A DNA stretch of 7,350 bases from contig CAMBQD010000047.1 in the NCBI GenBank assembly GCA_945869905.1, forward strand, positions 1-7,350, written 5' to 3'. The notes below the pieces were generated by a model that was given only the letters and a program-made list of their open reading frames with translations, was not told where the DNA came from and ran no database searches. Below, one piece after another: positions 1 to 7,211 of the stretch. Positions within the stretch are counted from its first letter, which is position 1. The number at the start of each line of letters is the position of its first letter. This DNA is from an uncultured Clostridia bacterium. GTDB lineage: Bacteria; Bacillota; Clostridia; Oscillospirales; Acutalibacteraceae. Made by a program: the position numbers and the translations under genes.

Positions 1-872
1 TAAATGTTCACGAGGATATTAAGCTGGGTTTACCTACGCGTGACAGGCTTATTGAAAATTATAAAACATCCATCAGAAATCTTGCAAGGGTTGGCGTAAA
101 GGTTATCTGCTATAACTTTATGCCGGTATTTGACTGGACAAGAACTGATTTATATATGCCCCTTCCTGACGGCTCCACCTGCCTTTGCTATGACGGAAAG
201 CAGGTTGAGGGCAAATCCCCTGAGGATATGTTCAGGGAGATTGACGACAACTCCAACGGATATGCCATGCCCGGATGGGAAACCGAGCGTATGGGCGAAA
301 TCAAGGAGCTTTTTGAAAAATACAAGGGTGTTACCGCCGATGATTTGTGGAAAAACCTTAAATATTTCCTTGAGGCAATTATGCCTGTATGTGAGGAATG
401 TGACGTTAAAATGGCAATTCATCCCGATGACCCGCCTTGGGGTATTTTTGGTCTGCCGAGGATTATTACAGGTAAGGATGCAATAGTTAAGCTTCTTAAT
501 ATGGTGCCAAGCAAGTATAACGGCATTACCCTTTGCACAGGATCACTGGGTGCAAGCCCAAATAATGATATGGTTGAAATCATTAAAGCGGCAGGGGACA
601 GAATTTACTTTGCCCACCTGCGCAATGTGGCAATCAATGACAAGTGGTTTAATGAAACTGCCCATGAAAGCAGCTCAGGCTCACTTGATATGTATGAAAT
701 TGTAAAGGCCCTGCAGGAGGTTGGCTTTGACGGCTATGTACGTCCCGACCACGGCAGAATGATTTGGGGAGAGGTTGCACGTCCCGGTTATGGCTTGTTT
801 GACAGAGCGCTGGGTGTCAGCTATCTTAACGGTCTGTGGGAAGCAGTAGAAAAAAGCAGAAAGGAAAAATAA
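1..872 (+). CDS. uxuA: Mannonate dehydratase UxuA, 5'-truncated by the window edge
   Basis: This enzyme dehydrates D-mannonate to 2-keto-3-deoxy-D-gluconate in cytoplasmic glucuronate catabolism. The reading frame is open from base 3, so the ATG at 120 is internal: the residues before it (VHEDIKLGLPTRD, then ICYNFMPVFDWTRTDL) are typical UxuA sequence. About 289 residues are present. If the complete protein is near 360 residues, as in Bacillus UxuA, roughly 70 N-terminal residues are missing. The four expected divalent-metal ligands of the xylose-isomerase-like TIM barrel are visible: His in IHPDDPPWG (codon 420-422), Cys in LCTGSLGA (534-536), His in FAHLRN (615-617) and Asp in RPDHGR (747-749). 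The stop is separated by one base from the next gene, a fructuronate reductase, so the two are surely co-transcribed. The family assignment is secure. Promoter and regulation lie outside the window. Confidence 0.97.
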   Translation, partial: NVHEDIKLGLPTRDRLIENYKTSIRNLARVGVKVICYNFMPVFDWTRTDLYMPLPDGSTCLCYDGKQVEGKSPEDMFREIDDNSNGYAMPGWETERMGEIKELFEKYKGVTADDLWKNLKYFLEAIMPVCEECDVKMAIHPDDPPWGIFGLPRIITGKDAIVKLLNMVPSKYNGITLCTGSLGASPNNDMVEIIKAAGDRIYFAHLRNVAINDKWFNETAHESSSGSLDMYEIVKALQEVGFDGYVRPDHGRMIWGEVARPGYGLFDRALGVSYLNGLWEAVEKSRKEK

Positions 873-873
873 G

Positions 874-1725
874 ATGTTTAAACACGATAATTTAAAGGGC
901 AGAGTGGCAGTTGTTACAGGCGGCGGCGGTGTGCTTTGCGGTGCATTTGCAAAAACTCTTGCTCAGCAGGGCTGTAAGGTGGCAGTGCTTGACCTTAACA
1001 AAGACGCTGCACAGCAGTGCGCAGATGAAATAAATCAAGACGGCGGAGAGGCTATTGCCGTTGGCTGTAATGTTCTTGATTTGGAGTCTATGGAGCAGGC
1101 AAGAGCAGAGATAAACGAAAAGCTGGGCACCTGTGATATCCTTCTTAACGGCGCAGGCGGTAATAATCCAAAGGGCTCAACAACAAAGGATACCCTTGAA
1201 AAAATTGACCTTGTACAGAAGGATGAAAATATTAAAACCTTCTTCGATTTGGACCCTAACGGTATCAGCTTTGTATTTAACCTTAATTTTTTAGGCACAC
1301 TTATTCCCACACAGGTATTTGCAAGGGATATGGCGGAAAAGGAAAAGGGCACAATCATTATGATTACGTCAATGAATGCCTATCGTCCCCTTACACGTAT
1401 TCCTGCATACAGTGCGGCAAAGGCTGCCGTAAAGAATTTCACGGAATGGATGGCAGTTCATTTTGCGCCAATGGGAATTCGTGTAAATGCCATTGCTCCC
1501 GGTTTCTTCTCAACCAAGCAAAACGCGACTCTGCTTTGGAATGAGGACGGTACTCCTACTGAGCGAACAGGCAAAATTCTTGCCGCCACGCCTATGAACA
1601 GATTTGGTGAGCCGGAGGAGCTTTCAGGCACACTTTTGTTCCTTTGCGACGAGGCATATTCAGGCTTTATTACAGGCGTAAATATTGCTGTTGACGGCGG
1701 ATTTAACGCTTATTCGGGTGTTTGA
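874..1725 (+). CDS. uxuB: SDR-family D-mannonate oxidoreductase / fructuronate reductase
   Basis: This 283-residue classical short-chain dehydrogenase most likely reduces D-fructuronate to D-mannonate, the step before UxuA. The Rossmann nucleotide-binding turn is TGGGGVLCG (residues 15-23). Asp40 ends the second strand (VAVLD), which usually means NAD(H) rather than NADP(H). The NAG-type motif is NGAGG (92-96). The catalytic residues are Ser166 (MITSMNAY) and the Tyr179-x3-Lys183 pair (AYSAAK), and the C-terminus has the usual ITGVNIAVDGG sequence. It belongs to the Bacillus YjmF type, not the long-chain polyol dehydrogenase type of E. coli UxuB. An AAGGA site (861-865) in the end of uxuA precedes the ATG by 8 nt, supporting this start and translational coupling. 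The role rests mainly on adjacency to uxuA plus family resemblance. A related sugar-acid SDR activity cannot be fully excluded. Confidence 0.9.
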   Translation: MFKHDNLKGRVAVVTGGGGVLCGAFAKTLAQQGCKVAVLDLNKDAAQQCADEINQDGGEAIAVGCNVLDLESMEQARAEINEKLGTCDILLNGAGGNNPKGSTTKDTLEKIDLVQKDENIKTFFDLDPNGISFVFNLNFLGTLIPTQVFARDMAEKEKGTIIMITSMNAYRPLTRIPAYSAAKAAVKNFTEWMAVHFAPMGIRVNAIAPGFFSTKQNATLLWNEDGTPTERTGKILAATPMNRFGEPEELSGTLLFLCDEAYSGFITGVNIAVDGGFNAYSGV

Positions 1726-1730
1726 TTTTC

Positions 1731-1758
1731 AGAGCCGGTTAATTTAGCCGGCTCTTTT
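1731..1758 (+). terminator. Putative intrinsic terminator after uxuB
   Basis: A perfect 8-bp GC-rich stem (AGAGCCGG at 1731-1738 paired with CCGGCTCT at 1748-1755) with a 9-nt loop begins 5 bases after the uxuB stop and ends in TTTTG. The T-run is only four long (counting the last stem base), so termination may be partial. That would allow some read-through into the glycoside hydrolase gene 26 bp downstream. No convincing separate promoter for that gene is visible in the remaining space. Confidence 0.65.
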
Positions 1759-1783
1759 GCTTATCAGTTAAAGAGGTAGAATT

Positions 1784-3382
1784 ATGACAAAGGAGAAAAA
1801 AGTGATACTCTGCGTTTTGGCATTGGCTGTTGTTATTGCCGCTGTGGTGCTTTATTTGGTTTTTGGCGTGTTCGGTGTTCAGGAAAAAAGAACATATCAG
1901 GTCAGTCAGACAGTATCAACCAATGTCTCAACAGGCAAAACAGTGCTGGACGATACGGTTACATATCAGTCAATGAACGGCTTTGGCGCATCGGCTTGCT
2001 GGTGGAGTCAGGATGTGGGAGATTGGGAAAACACAGACGAGATTATGTCCTATCTGTATGACAGCGAAAAGGGTATCGGTCTTAATATATACAGATATAA
2101 CCTGGGTGCAGGCTCAAAGGGTGATGAGCATATAACCTTGGAAAACAGGGGCGCAGAATGCTTTTTACAGTCTGACGGCACCTATGATTTTTCAAAAGAC
2201 GCGGCGGCGCAGAAATGCCTGGCATCTGCCAAGAAATTTGCCGGCGATGACCTGCGTCTTACACTTTTTTGTAACAGTGCACCTGTAAGTATGACTAAAA
2301 ACGGTGCCGGCTACTGCTCAGCAGTTTCCGACAAGGACGCGCCTTATGAAAGCAATTTAGATAAATCCAATTATGCTCCCTTTGCTGATTTCTGCTACAA
2401 CAGTGCAGAGTATTTCATCAATCAGGGATATAGGGTTACAGATGTTTCTCCCATAAATGAACCTCAGTATGATTGGCGTGCTTGGTTTAATGATGACGGT
2501 ACATATTCCGCCAAGCAGGAGGGCTGTTATTATTCCAAGTATGAGGCAACTGAGCTTTACAATGCAATGGTTGATAAATTTGACGGCTCACAGCTGGACA
2601 GCAAGGGATGTAAGGTCTCCATGTTTGAATGTGCGGAGGCGGCAGGCGAAGGCTCCACAAGTGCCGCATATCTTGACTGCATAATCGGAAAAGGGCCTAA
2701 ATATGCCTTTAAAAATAAGAAGCTGAGAAGCTATTTTGATACTGTCAGCACCCATTCCTACTGGTCTTCTACTCAAACAAAGGAGCAGACGGCTGAGTAT
2801 TTGGCTGATAAGTATTCCGCCTACGATGTGGTATGCACGGAGTATTGCCAAATGCAAAATGATGAAAACTCAGGCGTTTACGACCTGATATCAAAAGAGG
2901 CTAACGGCACAAACGGTATGACCGCAGAATACGGTGTTGCAATGGCAAAGGTAATCATTGATGATTTGACAATCCTTAATGCAAAGGAATGGGATTGGTG
3001 GACTGCCTGCTCATACGGTGTTTATACCGATGGCTTGATTTATATTAACGCTGATAATCACAGTGATATTCAGATTTCAAAAAGGCTTTGGTGTCTGGGC
3101 AACTTTTCAAGGTTTATTGATGAGGGGGCAACAAGAATTGCCTGCAGCTCAGGGTTGGAGTCACTGCCAAGCTGTGCATTTATCAATCCGGATAACAGCA
3201 CCGTTGTTGTCTATGTAAATAATACTCAGCAGGATGAAACCACAGCTCTTGAATGTGAAAATGATTACAGCGTCTATACCACAAGTGATAAATATGACCT
3301 TGAAAAAACCGATGAGGGTAAGGCAGGGGAGATTAAGGTCTCCGTACCTGCTATGTCGGTAGTAACGGTAATTTATAAATAA
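1784..3382 (+). CDS. Membrane-anchored or secreted GH30-family glycoside hydrolase
   Basis: This 532-residue protein has a short basic N-terminus (MTKEKK) and one hydrophobic segment (about residues 7-31) with no lipoprotein Cys, so it is either a signal-anchor or a signal peptide. The rest should be outside the cell. The body matches GH30 clan-A enzymes: GFGASACWWSQ (66-76), NIYRYNLGAGS (101-111), LFCNSAPVSMTKNG (161-174), acid/base Glu226 in INEPQYDW, THSYW (323-327), nucleophile Glu353 in CTEYC, and WDWWTACSYG (403-412). It ends in the beta-sandwich typical of the family (VVVYVNN; VPAMSVVTVIYK). An AGAGG site 7 nt before the ATG supports the start. GH30 includes beta-1,6-galactanases, glucosylceramidase-like enzymes, beta-xylosidases and glucuronoxylanases. 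The motifs look unlike the glucuronoxylanase subfamily 8, and a beta-1,6-galactanase-like activity is my best guess. Its position after uxuAB hints at a glucuronate-bearing substrate. The family is sure, the substrate is not. Confidence 0.9.
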   Translation: MTKEKKVILCVLALAVVIAAVVLYLVFGVFGVQEKRTYQVSQTVSTNVSTGKTVLDDTVTYQSMNGFGASACWWSQDVGDWENTDEIMSYLYDSEKGIGLNIYRYNLGAGSKGDEHITLENRGAECFLQSDGTYDFSKDAAAQKCLASAKKFAGDDLRLTLFCNSAPVSMTKNGAGYCSAVSDKDAPYESNLDKSNYAPFADFCYNSAEYFINQGYRVTDVSPINEPQYDWRAWFNDDGTYSAKQEGCYYSKYEATELYNAMVDKFDGSQLDSKGCKVSMFECAEAAGEGSTSAAYLDCIIGKGPKYAFKNKKLRSYFDTVSTHSYWSSTQTKEQTAEYLADKYSAYDVVCTEYCQMQNDENSGVYDLISKEANGTNGMTAEYGVAMAKVIIDDLTILNAKEWDWWTACSYGVYTDGLIYINADNHSDIQISKRLWCLGNFSRFIDEGATRIACSSGLESLPSCAFINPDNSTVVVYVNNTQQDETTALECENDYSVYTTSDKYDLEKTDEGKAGEIKVSVPAMSVVTVIYK

Positions 3383-3394
3383 GAGCAAAAGAAG

Positions 3395-3434
3395 AAAAAG
3401 GCTATGGAACATTAATTGTTTCCATAGCCTTTTT
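3395..3434. terminator. Bidirectional intrinsic terminator between convergent genes
   Basis: A perfect 15-bp inverted repeat pairs 3395-3409 with 3420-3434 around a 10-nt loop. The outer five pairs are A-T, so each strand shows a core hairpin (GGCTATGGAA) followed by five T. It lies 12 bp past the GH30 stop and 5 bp past the yfbR stop on the other strand. It should therefore end transcription of the uronate/GH30 block from the left and the hisS-aspS-yfbR operon from the right. Confidence 0.93.
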
Positions 3435-3439
3435 CCTTA

Positions 3440-4024
3440 CTATTTCGTATGCTCGTCAAGGGTTAAATAATAGCCGTCAAGGAAATTATCCTTAAAATAT
3501 TTGACCTCCTCCAAGGGAATTTCGTCAATAATTTTTTTCTGAGCCTCTAACGCCTTTTCAAATTCAAGATTACCCATACGGCGTTCCTCAATACACTTAA
3601 TAAGGGCGCTGATTTTGTCCGCCGCCTTTACAAGTGCCCAAAGCTCCTTATCCTCCTCCTGCTTTTCGAACAGTGGGATATAGTCCTCTTTAAATTCATC
3701 AGGCAGCATTGCAACCAATCTTTCGCCTGCAATTTGCTCAATATCCTTGTACACGCTTTTTATTTCGTCGTTATAATATTTGACAGGAGTCGGCATATCG
3801 CCGGTGATGACCTCAGTTGTGTCGTGGTACATTGCCAGCAGGCAAACACGCTCTGCATTATAGCCCTTGCCGAATTTTTTGTTGCCGATAAGGGCAAGAG
3901 CGTGAGAGATCACGGCAACGCAGTGGCTGTGCTCGGCGATATTTTCCTTTGATGTGTTACGCATTAAAGCCCATCTGTCAATAAGCTTCATGCGGTTAAC
4001 CATTGCAAAAAAGTTGCTATTCAT
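3440..4024 (-). CDS. yfbR: YfbR-like HD-domain 5'-deoxynucleotidase
   Basis: This 194-residue cytoplasmic metal-dependent phosphatase should remove the 5'-phosphate from deoxynucleoside monophosphates, helping balance dNTP precursors. It aligns along its length with E. coli YfbR (199 aa). Arg17-Trp18 (DRWALMRN) form the substrate-side motif. The HD metal ligands are His32 (AEHS), His67-Asp68 (MYHDTTE) and Asp136 (VKAADK), with Glu71 and Asp76 (TGDMPTPVKYY) also kept. The frame is open further upstream to 4096, but the ATG at 4024 is chosen because protein similarity begins there (MNSNFF) and a GGAGG lies 6 nt before it. The gene overlaps the end of aspS by 8 bp, indicating translational coupling as the last gene of the hisS-aspS operon. 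All key residues are present. Exact substrate preference is inferred from the family. Confidence 0.93.
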   Translation of the reverse strand: MNSNFFAMVNRMKLIDRWALMRNTSKENIAEHSHCVAVISHALALIGNKKFGKGYNAERVCLLAMYHDTTEVITGDMPTPVKYYNDEIKSVYKDIEQIAGERLVAMLPDEFKEDYIPLFEKQEEDKELWALVKAADKISALIKCIEERRMGNLEFEKALEAQKKIIDEIPLEEVKYFKDNFLDGYYLTLDEHTK

Positions 4025-5810
4025 TGCCGTCCTCCGATTTTGCAAGGTTAATGCCCAGCTCTGAAAGCTGAATATCGTCAATAGTGCTTGGGGCACCGCT
4101 CATAAGCTCGCTTGCATTCTGTACCTTTGGGAAAGCGGTAACATCTCTAAGACTGTCGGCACCGCAGATAATCATTGCAAGACGGTCAAGACCTATGCCC
4201 ATACCGCCGTGAGGTGGTGAGGCATAGTGATATGCTTCAACAAGGAAACCGAATTTTGCGTCAATTTCCTCCTGCTCCATACCGAGAAGCTCAAACATCT
4301 TATTCTGCAAAGCACAGTCTGTAATTCTCATTGAGCCTGAGGAAAGCTCTGTGCCGTTTAACACAAGGTCAAAAGCCTTTGCTCTAACCTTGCCCTTGTC
4401 GGTGTCAAGATACTCAATACATTCCTCCATAGGCATTGTGAACGGGTGGTGCATTGCAACCCACTCGCCCGTTTCCTCGTCCTGCTCAAAGAAAGGCATT
4501 TCGGTAATCCACAGATAATTCCATTTACCCTGTGGGATGATGTCAAGCTCCTTGGCAATTATCAATCTCAGTGAGCCGAGGATTGACAAAGCAGAGGAGG
4601 TTTTGTCGGAGACGATGAATACGCAGTCGCCCTTTTGAACATCAAGCTCTGTAATAAGGTCTTCAAGCTCGCCGTCCTTAAGGAATTTTGCAAAGGAGCA
4701 GTTTGGCTGTTCATCTGCCCAACGTATATATGCAAGCCCCTTTGCACCGATACCCTTTGCGTGCTCGGTCAGCTTGTCAATCTTTTTTCTTGTATAAACA
4801 GCGGCGGAATTTTTGGCAACAATTGCCTTAACTGAACCGCCGTCTGAAACGGCATTTTTAAATACGACAAAATCTGTTTTGTCAGCCCAATCGGTGATGT
4901 CGTTGATGAGCATATCAAAGCGTGTGTCAGGCTTATCCGAGCCGTATTTTTCCATAGCCTCGGCAAAGGTCATACGCGGCAGCGGCATAGGAATGTCAAC
5001 TCCTACGGTTTCCTTCATAAGCTTTGAGATAAAGCCCTCTGCCATATCCATAATATCCTCTGTGTCAACAAAGGACATCTCAAGGTCAATTTGTGTAAAT
5101 TCAGGCTGTCTGTCAGCACGCAAATCCTCGTCCCTAAAGCAACGTGCAAGCTGAATATAACGGTCAAAGCCCGCTACCATACAAAGCTGCTTGTAAATCT
5201 GCGGTGACTGTGGTAAAGCATAAAACTTGCCGTTGTGAACACGTGACGGAACAACATAGTCCCTTGCGCCCTCAGGTGTTGATTTTATCATCATCGGTGT
5301 TTCTATCTCAATAAAATCATTGGCATAAAAATATTCTCTTGCAATTTTTGCAATCTTGTGACGCATAAGAATATTTTGGGTCAGCTTTTGGTTCCTCAGG
5401 TTAAGGTAACGGTATTTAAGGGTGGTCTCGTCGCCGACCTTTTCGGAATTAGCAATTTCAAACGGAGGAGTTTCCGCCTTTGAAATAATGCGGAATTCCT
5501 TAACCATAATCTCAATTTCACCGGTGGGGATTTCTTTGTTTTTGCTTTCACGCTCAAGAACTGTACCTACTGCCGCAACAACGTATTCAGCCCTTACGGA
5601 CTGCGCCTTTGCAAACACCTGACGGTCAGTTGTATCGTTGAAGGAAAGCTGAACAATACCTGTTCTGTCCCTTAAATCAATAAATATAAGGTTTCCAAGG
5701 TCACGCTGTCTTTGACACCAGCCAAAAAGCGTAACCTCTTTACCTGCGTCCGTAAGCCTTAACTCGCCGCAGTAATTTGTTCTTTTCAGTCCTTTTATTG
5801 ATTCTGCCAT
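4017..5810 (-). CDS. aspS: Aspartyl-tRNA synthetase
   Basis: This class II synthetase attaches aspartate to tRNA(Asp) in the cytoplasm. At 597 residues it has the full length and order of the bacterial type. An N-terminal OB-fold anticodon-binding domain (about 1-110, with GWCQRQRDLGNLIFIDLRDR) comes first. The catalytic core follows, with motif 1 (IEIETPMM, 167-174), the aspartate-binding QSPQ (201-204) and motif 2 (FRDEDLRADRQPEFTQID, 225-242). The bacteria-specific GAD insertion (about 290-420) interrupts the core before motif 3 (GIGLDRL, 538-544). Leu38 in RDLG, where non-discriminating enzymes usually have His, hints at an AspRS specific for tRNA(Asp). This is only a hint. The start has a GAGGAG site 7 nt upstream inside the end of hisS, and one base separates the two genes. 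It overlaps yfbR by 8 bp at its end. No defect is seen. Confidence 0.98.
   Translation of the reverse strand: MAESIKGLKRTNYCGELRLTDAGKEVTLFGWCQRQRDLGNLIFIDLRDRTGIVQLSFNDTTDRQVFAKAQSVRAEYVVAAVGTVLERESKNKEIPTGEIEIMVKEFRIISKAETPPFEIANSEKVGDETTLKYRYLNLRNQKLTQNILMRHKIAKIAREYFYANDFIEIETPMMIKSTPEGARDYVVPSRVHNGKFYALPQSPQIYKQLCMVAGFDRYIQLARCFRDEDLRADRQPEFTQIDLEMSFVDTEDIMDMAEGFISKLMKETVGVDIPMPLPRMTFAEAMEKYGSDKPDTRFDMLINDITDWADKTDFVVFKNAVSDGGSVKAIVAKNSAAVYTRKKIDKLTEHAKGIGAKGLAYIRWADEQPNCSFAKFLKDGELEDLITELDVQKGDCVFIVSDKTSSALSILGSLRLIIAKELDIIPQGKWNYLWITEMPFFEQDEETGEWVAMHHPFTMPMEECIEYLDTDKGKVRAKAFDLVLNGTELSSGSMRITDCALQNKMFELLGMEQEEIDAKFGFLVEAYHYASPPHGGMGIGLDRLAMIICGADSLRDVTAFPKVQNASELMSGAPSTIDDIQLSELGINLAKSEDGNE
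4031..4035 (-). promoter_or_regulatory. Shine-Dalgarno GGAGG deciding the yfbR start
   Basis: On the minus strand GGAGG sits inside the last codons of aspS, 6 nt before the ATG at 4024-4022. It favours this start over the in-frame ATG at 4096, which would add 24 residues encoded inside aspS with no resemblance to YfbR. Confidence 0.85.
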
Positions 5811-5811
5811 T

Positions 5812-7161
5812 TTAGTTCTCCTCGTTATTTAAGCCAAACAGTGAGCCAAAATCAATTTCCTCACCGTTAATTTCCAAGTCTGCCAGCTGTTCGGAAAGGG
5901 AAATGTTATAAAATCCACTGACAAAGGTGGTAAGTGCAATCTCCGTTTCCTCACCTGTTTTCATATTCTTAAGCTTGGCAATGCCGTCGTTTACCTCATT
6001 ATCACCTATAACAATGGTGAATTTTGAATTAAGCTTGTCGGCATATTTCATTTGAGCACGCAGTGAACGCTGATTTAAGTCCATCAGCGCAGTAAAGCCC
6101 TCTGCCCTCATATCCTTTACAATTTCAACCGCCTTCAGTGTAGCCTTGTCGCCCATTGCCACTACAAAAAGGTCCGGTGCATTTGCCTCCGGGAAGGGAG
6201 CGTTTTGTGCCTCCATAACAAGCATAAGCCTTTCCAGTCCCATAGCAAAGCCCAGTGAAGGTGTTTTTGGACCGCCAAGCTCGTCCACAAGGCCGTCATA
6301 TCTTCCGCCACCGCAAACAGTGCCCTGAGCACCGATTGAATTTGAAACAAATTCAAAAACGGTTTTTGTGTAGTAATCAAGACCTCTTACGATTTTAGAA
6401 TTAATTGAAAATTCAATATTCATTGTTTTAAGGTATTCCTGCACCTTGTCAAAATGCTGACGGCATTCGTCACAAAGGTAGTCGGTAACCACCGGTGCGT
6501 TCTTTGCAATCTCAGAGCAAATGGGACTTTTACAGTCCAAAATACGCATAGGATTTCTGTCAAGCCTGTCCTGACAGGTTTCACAAAGCTCATCCTTGCG
6601 TGATGAAAAATATTCTTTAAGTGCCTTATGGTATTCTGTACGGCAGGTAGGACAGCCGATTGAATTAATTTCAAGAGATAAATCATTAACCCCAAGGGTG
6701 TCAAAAATTGATTTTGCAAGGGATATAAGCTCCGCATCTGCCAAGGGTGATGCTGTACCAAAGCACTCCACGCCGAACTGGTGAAATTCCCTGAGTCTGC
6801 CTGCCTGCGGCTTTTCATATCTGTAGCAGGAGGTAAGGTAGCAAACCTTTTGGGGCAAAGCCTCGTTGCACAGGCCGTTTTCAAGATATGAGCGCACGGC
6901 GCCTGCAGTACCCTCCGGACGCAGAGTTATTGAACGTCCGCCCTTATCGTCAAAGGTATACATTTCCTTTTGAACAACGTCGGTTGTGTCGCCCACACCG
7001 CGCTGGAATAATTCTGTATGTTCAAAAACAGGAGTTCTGATTTCCTTATATCCGAATTTTTCTGCAATATCAAGTGCAGTTGCTTCTATATATTGATTTT
7101 TATGTACGTCCTTCGGTAAAACGTCTCTTGTGCCTTTTATGGCTTTTGTAAGCAGTGCCAT
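5812..7161 (-). CDS. hisS: Histidyl-tRNA synthetase with a paired-cysteine insertion
   Basis: This class II synthetase charges tRNA(His). It has 449 residues, somewhat longer than the common size of about 415-430. The start (MALLTKAIKGTRDVLP) is typical and has GGAGGT 4 nt upstream. Visible motifs are motif 1 (FGYKEIRTPVFEHTELF, 36-52), LRPEGTA (80-86), motif 2 (YRYEKPQAGRLREFHQFG, 113-130), the histidine-specific RGLDYYTKTVFEF (259-271) and CGGGRYDGL (283-291), and motif 3 (GFAMGLERL, 304-312). The anticodon-binding domain follows (about 330-413). The insertion between motif 2 and the HisA motif carries four cysteine pairs: Cys170/173, 193/196, 210/215 and 230/233. This is a layout I associate with clostridial HisRS, and it could bind metal. 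After about residue 414 there is an acidic tail. It is the first gene of the hisS-aspS-yfbR operon. Confidence 0.97.
   Translation of the reverse strand: MALLTKAIKGTRDVLPKDVHKNQYIEATALDIAEKFGYKEIRTPVFEHTELFQRGVGDTTDVVQKEMYTFDDKGGRSITLRPEGTAGAVRSYLENGLCNEALPQKVCYLTSCYRYEKPQAGRLREFHQFGVECFGTASPLADAELISLAKSIFDTLGVNDLSLEINSIGCPTCRTEYHKALKEYFSSRKDELCETCQDRLDRNPMRILDCKSPICSEIAKNAPVVTDYLCDECRQHFDKVQEYLKTMNIEFSINSKIVRGLDYYTKTVFEFVSNSIGAQGTVCGGGRYDGLVDELGGPKTPSLGFAMGLERLMLVMEAQNAPFPEANAPDLFVVAMGDKATLKAVEIVKDMRAEGFTALMDLNQRSLRAQMKYADKLNSKFTIVIGDNEVNDGIAKLKNMKTGEETEIALTTFVSGFYNISLSEQLADLEINGEEIDFGSLFGLNNEEN
5818..5823 (-). promoter_or_regulatory. Shine-Dalgarno GAGGAG for aspS within the hisS end
   Basis: The two final Glu codons of hisS (GAG GAG) double as the ribosome binding site of aspS, 7 nt before its ATG. 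Ribosomes finishing hisS would pass directly over it, so the pair is probably translationally coupled. Confidence 0.8.
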
Positions 7162-7175
7162 AGTGACCTCCGATT

Positions 7176-7206
7176 AATAAAATTGGGTGAGTTTAAGGCT
7201 CACCCA
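7176..7206 (-). terminator. Hairpin between the upstream gene and hisS, probable weak terminator
   Basis: On the minus strand TGGGTGAG (7206-7199) pairs perfectly with CTCACCCA (7191-7184) around a 7-nt loop and is followed by ATTTTATT. It lies 15 bp after the stop of the gene to the right and 22 bp before the hisS ATG. It is most simply that gene's terminator. The interrupted T-run suggests incomplete termination, so some hisS transcription may be read-through. It could also act as a hairpin in the hisS leader. Confidence 0.6.
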
Positions 7207-7211
7207 TAAAT

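Noticed and set aside
120..872. ATG at 120 as the start of UxuA
   Set aside because: The frame is open back to the window edge and the upstream residues are clear UxuA sequence, so this Met is internal and the gene is simply cut by the window.
1726..1783. Riboswitch or independent promoter before the GH30 gene
   Set aside because: The 58-bp gap is filled by a hairpin and the ribosome binding site; no paired -35/-10 boxes or larger fold is visible.
2457..2857. Several open frames on both strands inside the GH30 gene
   Set aside because: They are short, lack ribosome binding sites and protein-like motifs, and lie within a gene whose catalytic motifs are in the other frame.
4025..4096. Extended start of the HD protein at 4096
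   Set aside because: The 24 extra residues lie inside aspS in another frame, do not resemble YfbR, and the good GGAGG site serves the ATG at 4024.
4813..5154. 113-codon plus-strand frame opposite aspS
   Set aside because: It is Ser/Ile-rich antisense of a conserved gene, with no ribosome binding site or recognisable domain.
6420..6884. 154-codon minus-strand frame inside hisS
   Set aside because: It is an out-of-frame shadow of HisRS with low-complexity, non-family sequence; hisS has all class II motifs in its own frame.
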